Positions 1-7,171 of a stretch of 22,130 nucleotides of DNA are shown here, piece by piece. The DNA comes from Thermohalobaculum sp964467005 (GTDB lineage: Bacteria > Pseudomonadota > Alphaproteobacteria > Rhodobacterales > Rhodobacteraceae), in contig CAYXPI010000049.1 of assembly GCA_964467005.1 (NCBI GenBank), forward strand, positions 1 through 22,130, written 5' to 3'. Below the pieces are notes generated by a model. That model had not been told where the DNA came from. It saw only the letters and a program-made list of their open reading frames with translations, and did no database searches. Position numbers and translations under genes: made by a program. The stretch's first letter is position 1, and every line of letters starts with the position of its first letter.

Positions 1-116
1 TGCGGCGGATCCTGCGCAAGATCGCGGAGAACGACACCGGCGCGCTCGGCGACACCTCGACGCTCGCCGATCCCTCCGTGGTGGACGACCTCATCGAGCA
101 CCGCGCGGTCAAGTGA
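1..116 (+). CDS. acsA: Acetyl-CoA synthetase, C-terminal end (partial)
   Basis: The reading frame enters from the left edge (first whole codon at position 3) and stops at TGA 114-116, giving 37 residues. They begin RRILRKIAEND and continue through LGDTSTLADPS to a DDLIEHR tail. This is the characteristic C-terminus of AMP-forming acetyl-CoA synthetase, the part just after the catalytic/acetylatable lysine of the PKTRSGKIM motif, which would lie immediately left of the window. The enzyme activates acetate to acetyl-CoA in the cytoplasm through an acetyl-AMP intermediate. The stop overlaps by 8 bp the stop end of the convergent sulfotransferase gene. Family assignment rests on this short but highly conserved tail; a propionyl-CoA synthetase tail is less likely. 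Confidence 0.86.
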   Translation, partial: RRILRKIAENDTGALGDTSTLADPSVVDDLIEHRAVK

Positions 117-987
117 TCGCCCCCTCGGCGGTGCGCGCCGCCGAGGGCCAGTGGCGCGCGATGGCCTCCGCGCCGACGCGCGCCGCCGCCGCCGAGTAGA
201 CCGGCGCATAGGCCCGGGCGATCGCCGCCCGGGTCGCCGCGCTCAAAGGTGCGGTCTTGGCCGAGGCGTTGAGCCGCTGGCCCGTCTCCGCCGGGCGGGG
301 GGCCAGGCCGAGGGCCCCGCAGATCCGGGCGATCTCGCCCTCCGTAAAGAGTGTTTCGTAAAGGCCGAGGATGGTGTCCTCCGCCGGAAAGGCCGCCTCG
401 ATGGCCGCGAGGGTGCGGTCGTAGCGGGTGCGGACCCGCCCGATCTCGGAGGCCGCATAGGCCGCGACGGCCGCCTCCTCCGTCTCCGGGAAGGCCACGC
501 CCGGATCCGCCTCCCGCGCCCGGCGGCGATACATGCGCACGGCCGACCAGCAGCGCTCCACGGGGTCGCGCATCAGGAAGAGGGCCACCACCCGCACCCC
601 CCGCGCGGCGAAGGCGCGGCGGACCTCGCCCAGCACCTCCGCCGAGAGGCCGCAATAGGCGGGCGAGATGTCCCCGGTCAGCGTCACCCCCTCCCGCGCC
701 AGGAGCCAGTGGAAATAGGCATAATACTGGTCGAGATCCGCCTCGAAGGCGATCTGGCGCCAGAGCATCGGGTTGGCGGCGAAGCGCCGCCCCTCGCCAA
801 GGAGCGTCTGCGCCCGGGCCACGCGGTCCGCGTGAAACGGGCGGCCGATGGAGAGATGCACCGCGTCGAGGACGTGGTACTCCTTGGTGAAGCCGAAATC
901 CGCTTCGGCGAACCCGCTTAGGTAGTCGTGGAGCCAGGTCGTGCCCGCCTTCTGCGCGCCGAGCCCCAGGATGAAGGTCTTCCGCAT
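109..987 (-). CDS. PAPS-dependent sulfotransferase family protein
   Basis: A 292-aa protein. The N-terminus FILGLGAQKAGTTWL (residues 5-19) is the 5'-phosphosulfate-binding loop with K13, T16 and T17. The segment ALFLMRDPVERCWSAV (135-150) is the 3'-phosphate-binding site with R140 and S148. Between them GDISPAY (105-111) matches the conserved strand of bacterial sulfotransferases. The family transfers sulfate from PAPS to a hydroxyl or amine acceptor; nothing here identifies the acceptor. There is no signal peptide, so it is probably cytoplasmic. The ATG at 985-987 is preceded by a strong GGGAGGGG Shine-Dalgarno, part of which lies in a hairpin (994-1009). It lies 54 bp downstream of tcuB on the same strand, so read-through is possible, but a functional link to tricarballylate is not obvious. 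Confidence 0.85.
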   Translation of the reverse strand: MRKTFILGLGAQKAGTTWLHDYLSGFAEADFGFTKEYHVLDAVHLSIGRPFHADRVARAQTLLGEGRRFAANPMLWRQIAFEADLDQYYAYFHWLLAREGVTLTGDISPAYCGLSAEVLGEVRRAFAARGVRVVALFLMRDPVERCWSAVRMYRRRAREADPGVAFPETEEAAVAAYAASEIGRVRTRYDRTLAAIEAAFPAEDTILGLYETLFTEGEIARICGALGLAPRPAETGQRLNASAKTAPLSAATRAAIARAYAPVYSAAAARVGAEAIARHWPSAARTAEGAIT

Positions 988-993
988 CCGCCC

Positions 994-1009
994 CTCCCGT
1001 TGCCGGGAG
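994..1009 (-). promoter_or_regulatory. Hairpin overlapping the sulfotransferase Shine-Dalgarno
   Basis: In leftward RNA this reads CUCCCG-GCAA-CGGGAG: a perfect 6-bp GC-rich stem closed by a GNRA-type tetraloop. The 3' arm supplies the GGGAG of the Shine-Dalgarno that continues into GGGG and the start codon at 987. No U-run follows, so it does not look like a standard terminator of tcuB. A role in limiting translation is inferred. Confidence 0.45.
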
Positions 1010-1041
1010 TGTGCGCGATCATGGTGAACGACCGGTAAACC

Positions 1042-2142
1042 TCAGCGCTCCGCCGCGTCCCGCGCCAGCGCCATCGTGCGGTAGATGCCGTGCACGAACT
1101 TGCCGTAAGGCAGGGTGACGAAGAGCGCGAGCACCACGCCCAGATGCACCGCGAGAAGCCAGCCCATCGCCGAGGTGTGCCGCCAGAAGAGGAGCGCGAG
1201 CCCCGTGGTGGCCGAGAGATGCAGAAGCGCGAGGAAGGCGAACCCCATGCCGCCCATGCGCGCGCGGGAGGGGGCGGGGTCGGCCACGATCTTGAGCCAG
1301 AAGAGCCCCGCTGTGCCGATCGCGAGCCCCACACCCCCCACCGTGCCGAGCACCACGGGCACCGAGTACCAGGAATAGGGCGCGTCCCAGCCCAGGCCGT
1401 AATGCATGAGTGTGCCCACGGAGGTGGAGGCAAAGCAGAGGAGAAAGCCCCACATGGTGGCGAGATGCAGCCGCCGTCGCCCGAGGCCGAAGCGGGCATC
1501 CACATCGTTGCACCCCTCGCCCGCGCCGCCCAGATGCCGGGTGGTGGCGGCCTCGCGGAAGGCCGTGGCGATGTGGCCGAGGCCCACCGGCCCGCCCCCA
1601 TGCGCCCGCCAATAGCGCACGCCCCCGAGCGTCATCGCCAGCACCGCCCAGCCGAAGGTGACCCCGCCGAGCGCCACCATCACCTCATGCGGGATCACCG
1701 CGTAGAAGGCGCCGGGGCCGCGATGCACCCCGGTCATCGCCGCGGGCTCGACGAGGAGTGCCGCCCCGATCATCACCGCCGCGAGCCCCACCGCCAGCGC
1801 GAGGCCGACCCAGAGGCCGTTCCGCTCGAAGAGCCGGCCCGCGCCCGGAGGCCAGGCATGATCGGCGTAGGTCTCGGTGCGGAGCTCCTCGAAAGCCCGC
1901 GGCAGGTTGAGCCCGAACTCGTGCGGGGGCGCGTATTGGCAGGCGTACCAGCAGCCCTTGCAGCTGTGACAGAGATTGGCGAGATGGCCGAGATCGGCCT
2001 CGGAAAAGGCGCGCCGGCGCTCCATCGCGGGGAAGACCGGGCAATACCCCTCGCAATAGCGGCAGGCGTTGCAGATCTCCATGGTGCGCCGCGCCTCGAG
2101 AACGGCGGGGGATGCGTCGTGGGCCAGGTCGCGCGGGGCCAT
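1042..2142 (-). CDS. tcuB: TcuB/CitB-type Fe-S membrane electron-transfer protein
   Basis: A 366-aa protein. Two CxxCxxCxxxC clusters near the N-terminus (C24, C27, C30, C34 and C58, C61, C64, C68) should hold two [4Fe-4S] centres. From about residue 113 onward there are several hydrophobic spans with histidines (for example the ALMHYGL-like region), typical of a haem-b-type membrane anchor. In the known Salmonella system TcuB re-oxidises the reduced FADH2 of TcuA and passes electrons to the respiratory chain. Here it follows tcuA by 9 bp on the same strand, as in tcu operons. The ATG at 2140-2142 has a good GAGGGAGG Shine-Dalgarno. The assignment is strong by motif and neighbour; the actual substrate of the pair is less certain. 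Confidence 0.9.
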   Translation of the reverse strand: MAPRDLAHDASPAVLEARRTMEICNACRYCEGYCPVFPAMERRRAFSEADLGHLANLCHSCKGCWYACQYAPPHEFGLNLPRAFEELRTETYADHAWPPGAGRLFERNGLWVGLALAVGLAAVMIGAALLVEPAAMTGVHRGPGAFYAVIPHEVMVALGGVTFGWAVLAMTLGGVRYWRAHGGGPVGLGHIATAFREAATTRHLGGAGEGCNDVDARFGLGRRRLHLATMWGFLLCFASTSVGTLMHYGLGWDAPYSWYSVPVVLGTVGGVGLAIGTAGLFWLKIVADPAPSRARMGGMGFAFLALLHLSATTGLALLFWRHTSAMGWLLAVHLGVVLALFVTLPYGKFVHGIYRTMALARDAAER

Positions 2143-2152
2143 GGGGCCTCCC

Positions 2153-3550
2153 TCAGTTGCGGATGTGACGGGCGGCGTTCGCGCCCGCGATGCGGCCGAA
2201 GACCGAGCCGATGGTCATCCCGATCCCGGCCAAATACCCCTGGCCGAGGATGTTGCCGGCCATGATCTCGCCCGCGGCCCAGATGTTGGAGGAGGGCCGC
2301 CCGTCCGCCATCGCCACCTTCGCGTCCTCCGAGACCGTGACGCCGAGATAGGTGAAGGTGATCCCGGGGCGGAGCGGGTAGCCGGAAAAGGGCGCGCGGC
2401 GGATCGGTCGGGCCCAGTTGGTCTTGTCCGGCGCAAGCCCCTGGGTGCGCCGCCCGTCATGCACCGTGGGGTCGAAGGGCCCGTCCTCGGCGCAGGCGGC
2501 GTTGTAGGCGTCGACCGTGGCGCGGAGGGCCGCGGGGTCGAGCCCCAGCTTGTCCGCCAGGCCCTCCACCGTGTCCGCCGTCTCGGGCGGGAAGATCGAG
2601 GGCATGAAGAGCTCCACCGCGTCCGCATCCAGGATCGCATAGCCGATCTGGTCCGGCTCCTTGGCCACCAGGCGCCCCCAGATGGCGTAGCGCTTGGGCC
2701 AGAAGTCCTCGCCCTCGTCATAGAAGCGCTGGGCCGCCTTGTTGACGACGATGGAGAAGGGCACGCAGTCGAGCCGGGTCGCGATGCCGCCGTCGAATTT
2801 GGGCGCGCGCGCGTCGATGGCCACCGCGTGGCACTGGTCGGCCTCGCCCACGGGGGCCATCCCGGCGTCGAGAAGCTGGCGCAGGAGCGAGCCCTTGGCA
2901 TAAGGCGTGCCGCGGATGAGGAAGTTGCGCGCGGCCGGGCCCCAGGCCTCCTCCAGCCAGTCGAGATTGGCCTGAAAGCCCCCCGCCGCGGCGATCAGCG
3001 CCCGGCAGCGCACCCGCGCGGCGAACCCGCGGGAGCGGAGCTCCACCCCCCGCACATGCCCGTCTTCGAGGTCGAGGCCCACCACCTCGGTGTCGTACAG
3101 CACGCGCACCCCCAGCCGCTCGGCCGTGAGGTAGTAGGCGTTGAGGAGCGCCTTGCCCCCGCCCAGGAAAAACGGGTTGGTGCGCGAGAGCGAGAGCGTG
3201 CCGCCGAGGGAGCGCTGGAACCGCACGCCGCGCGCCTGCATCCAGGCGGGCATCGCCGCGCTCTCGCGGATCGCGATGCGGGCGAGGCGCTCATTGGTCT
3301 TGCCGGCGGTCACGCGCATGAGGTCGTCGAGATACTCCTCCTCCGCGTAGCTCTCGGTCAGCACCTCCGTCGGGGCGTCATGGGCGGTGCGCAGATTGCG
3401 GGTGTGGCGCGAGTTCCCGCCGCGGAAGCCCTCGGGCGCCGCCTCGCAGACGAGCACCGACACCCCCCGTTCGGCCGCCGCCATGGCCGCCGTGAGCGCG
3501 GCGTTGCCGCCGCCCGCAACCACCACGTCCACGCTCTCGATCTCATCCAT
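2153..3550 (-). CDS. tcuA: FAD-dependent tricarballylate dehydrogenase
   Basis: A 465-aa protein when read from the ATG at 3548-3550. This start is chosen because GGGAG lies 7 nt upstream; a farther in-frame start at 3595 would lie inside the promoter/operator. The N-terminus DVVVAGGGNAALTAAMAAAERG is the FAD dinucleotide-binding fold, followed by the RGGNSRHT segment typical of TcuA and fumarate-reductase/succinate-dehydrogenase flavoproteins. The C-terminus has the family's NIWAAGEIMAGNILGQGYLAGIG FAD-binding block. TcuA oxidises tricarballylate to cis-aconitate in the cytoplasm, delivering electrons to TcuB. It is divergent from the abrB-like operon and shares its putative operator. Other FAD_binding_2 dehydrogenases of related acids remain possible, but tcuB next door supports the tcu call. 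Confidence 0.88.
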   Translation of the reverse strand: MDEIESVDVVVAGGGNAALTAAMAAAERGVSVLVCEAAPEGFRGGNSRHTRNLRTAHDAPTEVLTESYAEEEYLDDLMRVTAGKTNERLARIAIRESAAMPAWMQARGVRFQRSLGGTLSLSRTNPFFLGGGKALLNAYYLTAERLGVRVLYDTEVVGLDLEDGHVRGVELRSRGFAARVRCRALIAAAGGFQANLDWLEEAWGPAARNFLIRGTPYAKGSLLRQLLDAGMAPVGEADQCHAVAIDARAPKFDGGIATRLDCVPFSIVVNKAAQRFYDEGEDFWPKRYAIWGRLVAKEPDQIGYAILDADAVELFMPSIFPPETADTVEGLADKLGLDPAALRATVDAYNAACAEDGPFDPTVHDGRRTQGLAPDKTNWARPIRRAPFSGYPLRPGITFTYLGVTVSEDAKVAMADGRPSSNIWAAGEIMAGNILGQGYLAGIGMTIGSVFGRIAGANAARHIRN

Positions 3551-3567
3551 GCGCGTTCTCCCGTGCC

Positions 3568-3596
3568 TTGTTTCACTGTATCCAGCCGTATACACT
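3568..3596 (+). promoter_or_regulatory. Candidate promoter of the abrB-gntR operon
   Basis: TTGTTT (3568-3573), a 17-bp spacer and TACACT (3591-3596). Each hexamer matches the sigma-70 consensus at four of six positions. The predicted transcript start falls only a few bases before the ATG at 3607, which has no visible Shine-Dalgarno, so the message may be leaderless or nearly so. The -10 overlaps the operator. Confidence 0.3.
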
Positions 3597-3603
3597 CTCG
3601 CAA
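3575..3603 (-). promoter_or_regulatory. Candidate promoter of tcuAB
   Basis: On the minus strand TTGCGA (3603-3598), 17-bp spacer, TACAGT (3580-3575); each hexamer has four of six consensus matches. It is interleaved with the rightward candidate promoter, and the operator lies between and over both -10 regions. Confidence 0.3.
3577..3594. promoter_or_regulatory. Candidate GntR operator (copy 1), TGTAT-N8-ATACA
   Basis: A perfect 5-bp inverted repeat TGTAT (3577-3581) and ATACA (3590-3594) separated by 8 bp, in the 56-bp gap between the divergent tcuA and abrB-like starts. The right half reads CGTATACA. The same architecture recurs at 12002-12019, with 13 of 18 positions identical. It overlaps the best candidate -10 elements for both directions, as expected for a repressor site. 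GTATAC-like half-sites are common for FCD-type GntR regulators, and one is encoded at 4631. Confidence 0.65.
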
Positions 3604-3606
3604 GCC

Positions 3607-4641
3607 ATGACCGTCCACCTCCTCATCCGCACGCTGGCGCTGGCGGGCGCCGGGGCCGGGGCCTTCGCCCTCGCGGGCCTGCCGCTGCCCTGTCTCCTCG
3701 GCCCGATGTTCGCCTGCCTCATCGCCGCGCTCGCCGGGCTGCGGCTCGAGGAGCTGCCTTACGCCTCCACCCTCATGCGCACGGTGCTGGGCGTGGCGGT
3801 GGGCGCCTCGGTCACGCCCGAGCTGGTGGGCCGGCTCGGAGACTTCGCCCTCTCGGTGGCGCTCGTGCCCCTCTTCGTCGCGGTGATCGGGCTCATCGGC
3901 TACCCCTATTTCCGCCGCCTCTGCGGGTTCGACCGGGTGACGGCCTATTACGCCGCCATGCCCGGGGGCTTGCAGGACATGATCCTCTTCGGCCAGGAGG
4001 CGGGGGGGCAGGCCCGCGCGCTCTCCCTCGTGCACGCCACCCGGGTGCTGGTGATCGTGGCCATCATGCCCGTGCTCCTCACCCTCGTCTGGGGGCGCGC
4101 GCTCGACAATCCGCCCGGCGCGCCGGCCGCCGAGATCCCGCTCTCCGCCCTCGCGCTCATGGCCCTCTGCGGCGTGGTGGGCTGGCGCGCGGGCGTGAAG
4201 ATCGGGCTCTTCGGCGCGGCGATCCTGGGCCCCATGCTCCTCACCGCGCCGGTCGCGCTCTCGGGCCTCCTCGCCCATCGCCCGCCGGCCGAGGCGATCC
4301 TGGTCGCGCAGTTCTTCATCGGGATCGGCATCGGGACGTACTATGTGGGCGTCACCGCGGCCGAGCTCCGCCGGGTGGTGGCCGCGGCCTTCGGCTATTG
4401 CCTGATCCTCGCCGCGCTCGCGCTCCTCTTCGCCGAGATCGTCTATCTCGCGGGGCTCGCGCCGGCGATGGAGGCCGCGCTCGCCTTCGCCCCCGGGGGG
4501 CAGGCGGAGATGGTGGTGCTCGCCATCGTCGCGGGGGCCGACATGACCTATGTCGTCACGGTGCATCTCTCGCGGCTTCTCATCGTCATCCTCGGGGCGC
4601 CCATCGCCATGCGGCTGACGGGAGGGCGCGATGGGCCGTGA
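3607..4641 (+). CDS. AbrB-family (duplicated-domain) integral membrane protein
   Basis: A 344-aa, almost wholly hydrophobic protein with around ten predicted membrane spans. Two related halves each carry the family-like pattern of a Gly/Pro-rich hydrophobic stretch: LPLPCLLGPMFACL early in the first half, and an IGLFGAAILGPMLLTAPVAL stretch in the second half. This fits the bacterial membrane AbrB duplication family, often mislabelled 'ammonia monooxygenase'; it is unrelated to the Bacillus AbrB DNA-binding protein. Its transport or regulatory role is not established. The start at 3607 is preferred over an upstream in-frame ATG at 3568, which lies inside the promoter region, although no Shine-Dalgarno is visible. 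Its end overlaps the gntR start by 11 bp, so the two are probably translationally coupled. In this setting a role in solute or metabolite movement is plausible. Confidence 0.8.
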   Translation: MTVHLLIRTLALAGAGAGAFALAGLPLPCLLGPMFACLIAALAGLRLEELPYASTLMRTVLGVAVGASVTPELVGRLGDFALSVALVPLFVAVIGLIGYPYFRRLCGFDRVTAYYAAMPGGLQDMILFGQEAGGQARALSLVHATRVLVIVAIMPVLLTLVWGRALDNPPGAPAAEIPLSALALMALCGVVGWRAGVKIGLFGAAILGPMLLTAPVALSGLLAHRPPAEAILVAQFFIGIGIGTYYVGVTAAELRRVVAAAFGYCLILAALALLFAEIVYLAGLAPAMEAALAFAPGGQAEMVVLAIVAGADMTYVVTVHLSRLLIVILGAPIAMRLTGGRDGP

Positions 4642-5269
4642 CGACACCGATGTCTACGCGGCCCTTCTCGACGCCATCGACCAGGGCGCCTACCCGCCGG
4701 GCGCCCGGCTGGTGGAGACCGAGCTCGCCGCGCGCTTCGGGGTCTCGCGCACGCCGGTCCGCGAGGCGCTCGGCCGGCTCGAGAGCCAGGGCGTGGTCGC
4801 GCGCGAGGGTCGGGGCCTCACGGTGGCCGCCTTGGACGCGCGGGAGCTCGGCGAGCTCTACGATCTCCGCGAGGTGCTCGAGGGCTTCGCCGCCCGCCTC
4901 GCCGCCCGCCGGGCCTCGCCGCCTGAGATCGCCGTCCTCCGCGAGATGGTGGAGGCCGACCGCGCGATGGCCCCGGGCGCCGAGGTCTCCGAGCTCGCCC
5001 GCGCCAACAAGCGCTTTCACCGCACGCTCCACCGGGTCTCGCACAACCGCTTCCTCGAGCAGGCGCTCGACGGGATGCGGCGGTCCCTCGCCCTCCTCTC
5101 GGGGTCGACGCTGGCGGACAAGACCCGCCGCCTCGCCTCCATCGAGGAGCACGACCGCATCGTCGCCGCCCTCGAAGCCCGCGACGAGGCGGGCGCCGAG
5201 GCCGCGGCGCGGACCCACATCGTCAACGCCTACAAAACCCGCCTGAGACGCGACGCGGAGGGGACATGA
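4631..5269 (+). CDS. GntR-family transcriptional regulator, FCD (FadR) subfamily
   Basis: A 212-aa protein. Residues 8-68 form the winged helix-turn-helix (ETELAARFGVSRTPVREALGRLE, then a wing around EGRGLTV). Residues 76-205 form an all-helical FCD ligand domain. Candidate metal/ligand histidines are H130, H134 (in KRFHRTLHRVSHN), H174 (IEEHDRI) and H196 (ARTHIV), the usual spacing for FCD proteins that bind carboxylates through a metal ion. It is likely the local regulator, probably a repressor released by the imported acid or an intermediate. The 18-bp inverted repeats at 3577 and 12002 are its candidate sites. It overlaps the preceding membrane gene by 11 bp and the following dehydrogenase by 4 bp (ATGA). 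Confidence 0.9.
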   Translation: MGRDDTDVYAALLDAIDQGAYPPGARLVETELAARFGVSRTPVREALGRLESQGVVAREGRGLTVAALDARELGELYDLREVLEGFAARLAARRASPPEIAVLREMVEADRAMAPGAEVSELARANKRFHRTLHRVSHNRFLEQALDGMRRSLALLSGSTLADKTRRLASIEEHDRIVAALEARDEAGAEAAARTHIVNAYKTRLRRDAEGT

Positions 5270-6222
5270 AGATCGCCGTGCTCGACGACTATCAAGGGGT
5301 GGCGCTCGGCCTGGCCGACTGGGAGAGCCTGGGCGCCGAGATCACGGTGTTTCGCGACCCGCTGGGCCCGGACCCCGCCGAGCGCCTCCGGCCGTTCGAC
5401 GTCCTCTGCCTCATGCGCGAGCGGACACCGATGCCGGCGACGCTCCTCGCCGCGCTGCCCAATCTCCGGCTGATCGTGACGACCGGCATGCGCAACCTCG
5501 CCATCGACCTCGCCGCGGCTCGGGCCCGGGGCGTCACCGTCTGCGGCACCCGGTCCCGCGCGCCCGCCACCGCGCATCACGCCATGAGCCTCATCCTCGC
5601 GGCCACGCGGGGGCTCGTGCGCGAGGCCACGAGCATGGCCGAGGGCGGCTGGCAGCGGGGCCTCGGGCGCGACCTCGACGGGCTGACGCTCGGCCTCCTC
5701 GGCCTCGGCCGGCTCGGCGCGGCGGTGGCGCGGCTCGCCCAGCCTTTCGGCCTGCGCCTCACCGCCTGGAGCCAGAACCTCACGGAGGCGCGCGCGGCCG
5801 AGGTGGGGGCGGCCCGGGCCGAGAGCCTGGAGGCGCTCCTCGCCGGGGCGGATGTGGTGTCCGTCCACCTTGTCCTCTCCGAGCGCACGGCCGGGCTACT
5901 GGGCGCCGAGGCGCTGGCGGCGATGAAGCCGGATGCGGTACTCGTCAACACCTCCCGCGGGCCGATCCTGGAGGCGGACGCCGTCCTCGCCGCGCTCCGG
6001 GCCGGGCGGCTGGGGGCGGCGGCGCTCGATGTGTTCGCGGACGAGCCCGTGCCGGCGGACCACCCCTTGCGCGACGCCGCGCTCATCCGGGCGGGGCGGC
6101 TCCTCCTCACGCCCCATATCGGCTATGTGTCCCGCCAGACCTATGAGATCTTCTACGCCGACACGGTCGAGGCCATCGCGGCCTGGGCCGGCGGCCACCC
6201 CATCCGGGAGATTGCCCCATGA
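5266..6222 (+). CDS. D-isomer-specific 2-hydroxyacid dehydrogenase
   Basis: A 318-aa NAD(P)-dependent oxidoreductase. The Rossmann motif GLGRLG is at 146-151. The catalytic set is R231 (NTSRGPILE), E260 (DVFADEP) and H284 (LLTPHIGYVS), all intact. The position after the second strand of the nucleotide-binding fold reads WSQN without an acidic residue, so NADP(H) use is possible. The family interconverts D-2-hydroxy acids and 2-oxo acids; the exact substrate cannot be read from sequence. The start ATG overlaps the gntR stop (ATGA), and its stop overlaps the next start the same way. Membership in the GntR operon suggests a role in handling a hydroxy or keto acid derived from the transported substrate. 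Confidence 0.88.
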   Translation: MKIAVLDDYQGVALGLADWESLGAEITVFRDPLGPDPAERLRPFDVLCLMRERTPMPATLLAALPNLRLIVTTGMRNLAIDLAAARARGVTVCGTRSRAPATAHHAMSLILAATRGLVREATSMAEGGWQRGLGRDLDGLTLGLLGLGRLGAAVARLAQPFGLRLTAWSQNLTEARAAEVGAARAESLEALLAGADVVSVHLVLSERTAGLLGAEALAAMKPDAVLVNTSRGPILEADAVLAALRAGRLGAAALDVFADEPVPADHPLRDAALIRAGRLLLTPHIGYVSRQTYEIFYADTVEAIAAWAGGHPIREIAP

Positions 6223-6416
6223 CCGAGACCCGAGAGGCCCCCGACGATCTGGCCCAGGAGCTGGCGGCCGTGAAGGCCGAGATCCACGCCTATCCCCGGC
6301 CCATCGCGGGCTGCGACGCGCAGTTCAACCACCTCCTCGACCGGCGGGCCGAGCTCCTGGCCCAGCTCCGGGCCCAGCTCCGGGCCCAGCTCCGCGACCA
6401 CCTCGGCGACCGGTGA
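6219..6416 (+). CDS. Small hypothetical protein (65 aa), helical, RAQL repeats
   Basis: A 65-aa protein encoded between the dehydrogenase and the SDR, overlapping both (4 bp upstream, 1 bp downstream). The coupling makes it a real gene despite its size. Residues about 8-24 and 40-62 look strongly helical. The middle has a distinctive YPRPIAGCDAQFNHLLDRR segment with a single Cys. The C-terminal helix contains the tandem unit RAQL, produced by a 12-bp DNA repeat at 6359-6394. No enzymatic motif is seen. It could be a small subunit or partner of a neighbouring dehydrogenase; I do not recognise a named family. Confidence 0.7.
   Translation: MTETREAPDDLAQELAAVKAEIHAYPRPIAGCDAQFNHLLDRRAELLAQLRAQLRAQLRDHLGDR
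6359..6394 (+). repeat. 12-bp tandem repeat, three copies, in the 65-aa gene
   Basis: The unit GGCCCAGCTCCG occurs three times in a row without mismatch. It keeps frame, adding the residues L/R-A-Q-L each time, so copy number could vary between strains without breaking the gene. Confidence 0.85.
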
Positions 6417-7171
6417 TGGACCTCGCCCGGCAGACCGCCCTCGTCACCGGCGCCAACCGGGGGCTGGGGGCGGCGTTCGTCACGGCACTCGCGGCCCGGG
6501 GCGCCAAGGTCTACGCCGCCGCCCGACGGTCCGAGACGCTGGCCCCGGCCCCGGGGGTGACGCCGCTCGCCCTCGACGTGACGGAGCCCGCCCATGTGGC
6601 CCGTGCGGCGGAGACGGCCGGGGACGTGACGCTCCTCGTCAACAACGCCGGCGTGCTCTGGCAGCGGAGCCTCGCCGAGCAGGGGGATCTGGCCGCCCTC
6701 GAGGCGGAGATGGCGGTGAACGTCTTCGGCCTCGCGCGCATGTCCCTCGCCTTTGCGCCGGTGATCGCGGGCCAGGGCGGCGGCGCCATCGTCAACATGC
6801 TCTCGGTGGCGAGCCTCGTGCCCTTCCCGGCCTTCGGCAGCTATGCGGCCTCGAAAGCGGCGGCGATGTCGCTCACGCATTCCCTGCGCTGGGATCTCGC
6901 GCCGCGGGGTGTGGCGGTCCACGGCGTCTATGCGGGCTTCATCGCGACCGACATGGTGGGCAATCTCGCCGAGGAGAAGGCCGATCCCGACGAGATCGTG
7001 ACCCGCGCGCTCGACGGGGTGGCGGAGGGCCGGCTCGACATCCCCACCGACGCCCGCAGCGAGCGCTTTCTGGCGGAGCTCCTGTCCGAGGAGGTGCTGG
7101 CCGCCTCCCGCGCCCGGGCCGACGCCTTCCGCGCCGCCTACCCGTTGGCCCAGACCGAGCCCGGCACGTAG
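6416..7171 (+). CDS. Classical SDR-family oxidoreductase
   Basis: A 251-aa short-chain dehydrogenase. The start is the ATG at 6416-6418, which shares its A with the stop of the preceding mini-gene. TGANRGLG (11-18) is the cofactor loop, NNAG is at 76-79, and the catalytic set is S130, Y143 and K147 with classical spacing. The basic residues RR after the second strand (37-38) suggest NADP(H). Substrate is unknown; as last gene of the GntR operon it probably acts on an alcohol or ketone in the same pathway. Its end overlaps the end of the convergent prpF-like gene by 34 bp. Confidence 0.88.
   Translation: MDLARQTALVTGANRGLGAAFVTALAARGAKVYAAARRSETLAPAPGVTPLALDVTEPAHVARAAETAGDVTLLVNNAGVLWQRSLAEQGDLAALEAEMAVNVFGLARMSLAFAPVIAGQGGGAIVNMLSVASLVPFPAFGSYAASKAAAMSLTHSLRWDLAPRGVAVHGVYAGFIATDMVGNLAEEKADPDEIVTRALDGVAEGRLDIPTDARSERFLAELLSEEVLAASRARADAFRAAYPLAQTEPGT

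Noticed and set aside
994..1009. Intrinsic terminator for tcuAB
   Set aside because: No U-run follows the stem in the leftward direction, and the 3' arm forms the sulfotransferase Shine-Dalgarno.
3551..3595. A longer tcuA starting at 3595
   Set aside because: The added 15 codons would cover the operator and promoter. The ATG at 3548-3550 has a good Shine-Dalgarno and begins right before the FAD fold, as in homologues.
2069..3610. A 513-codon plus-strand frame opposite tcuA
   Set aside because: It has no recognisable motif, and tcuA on the other strand has full FAD-binding signatures and a Shine-Dalgarno.
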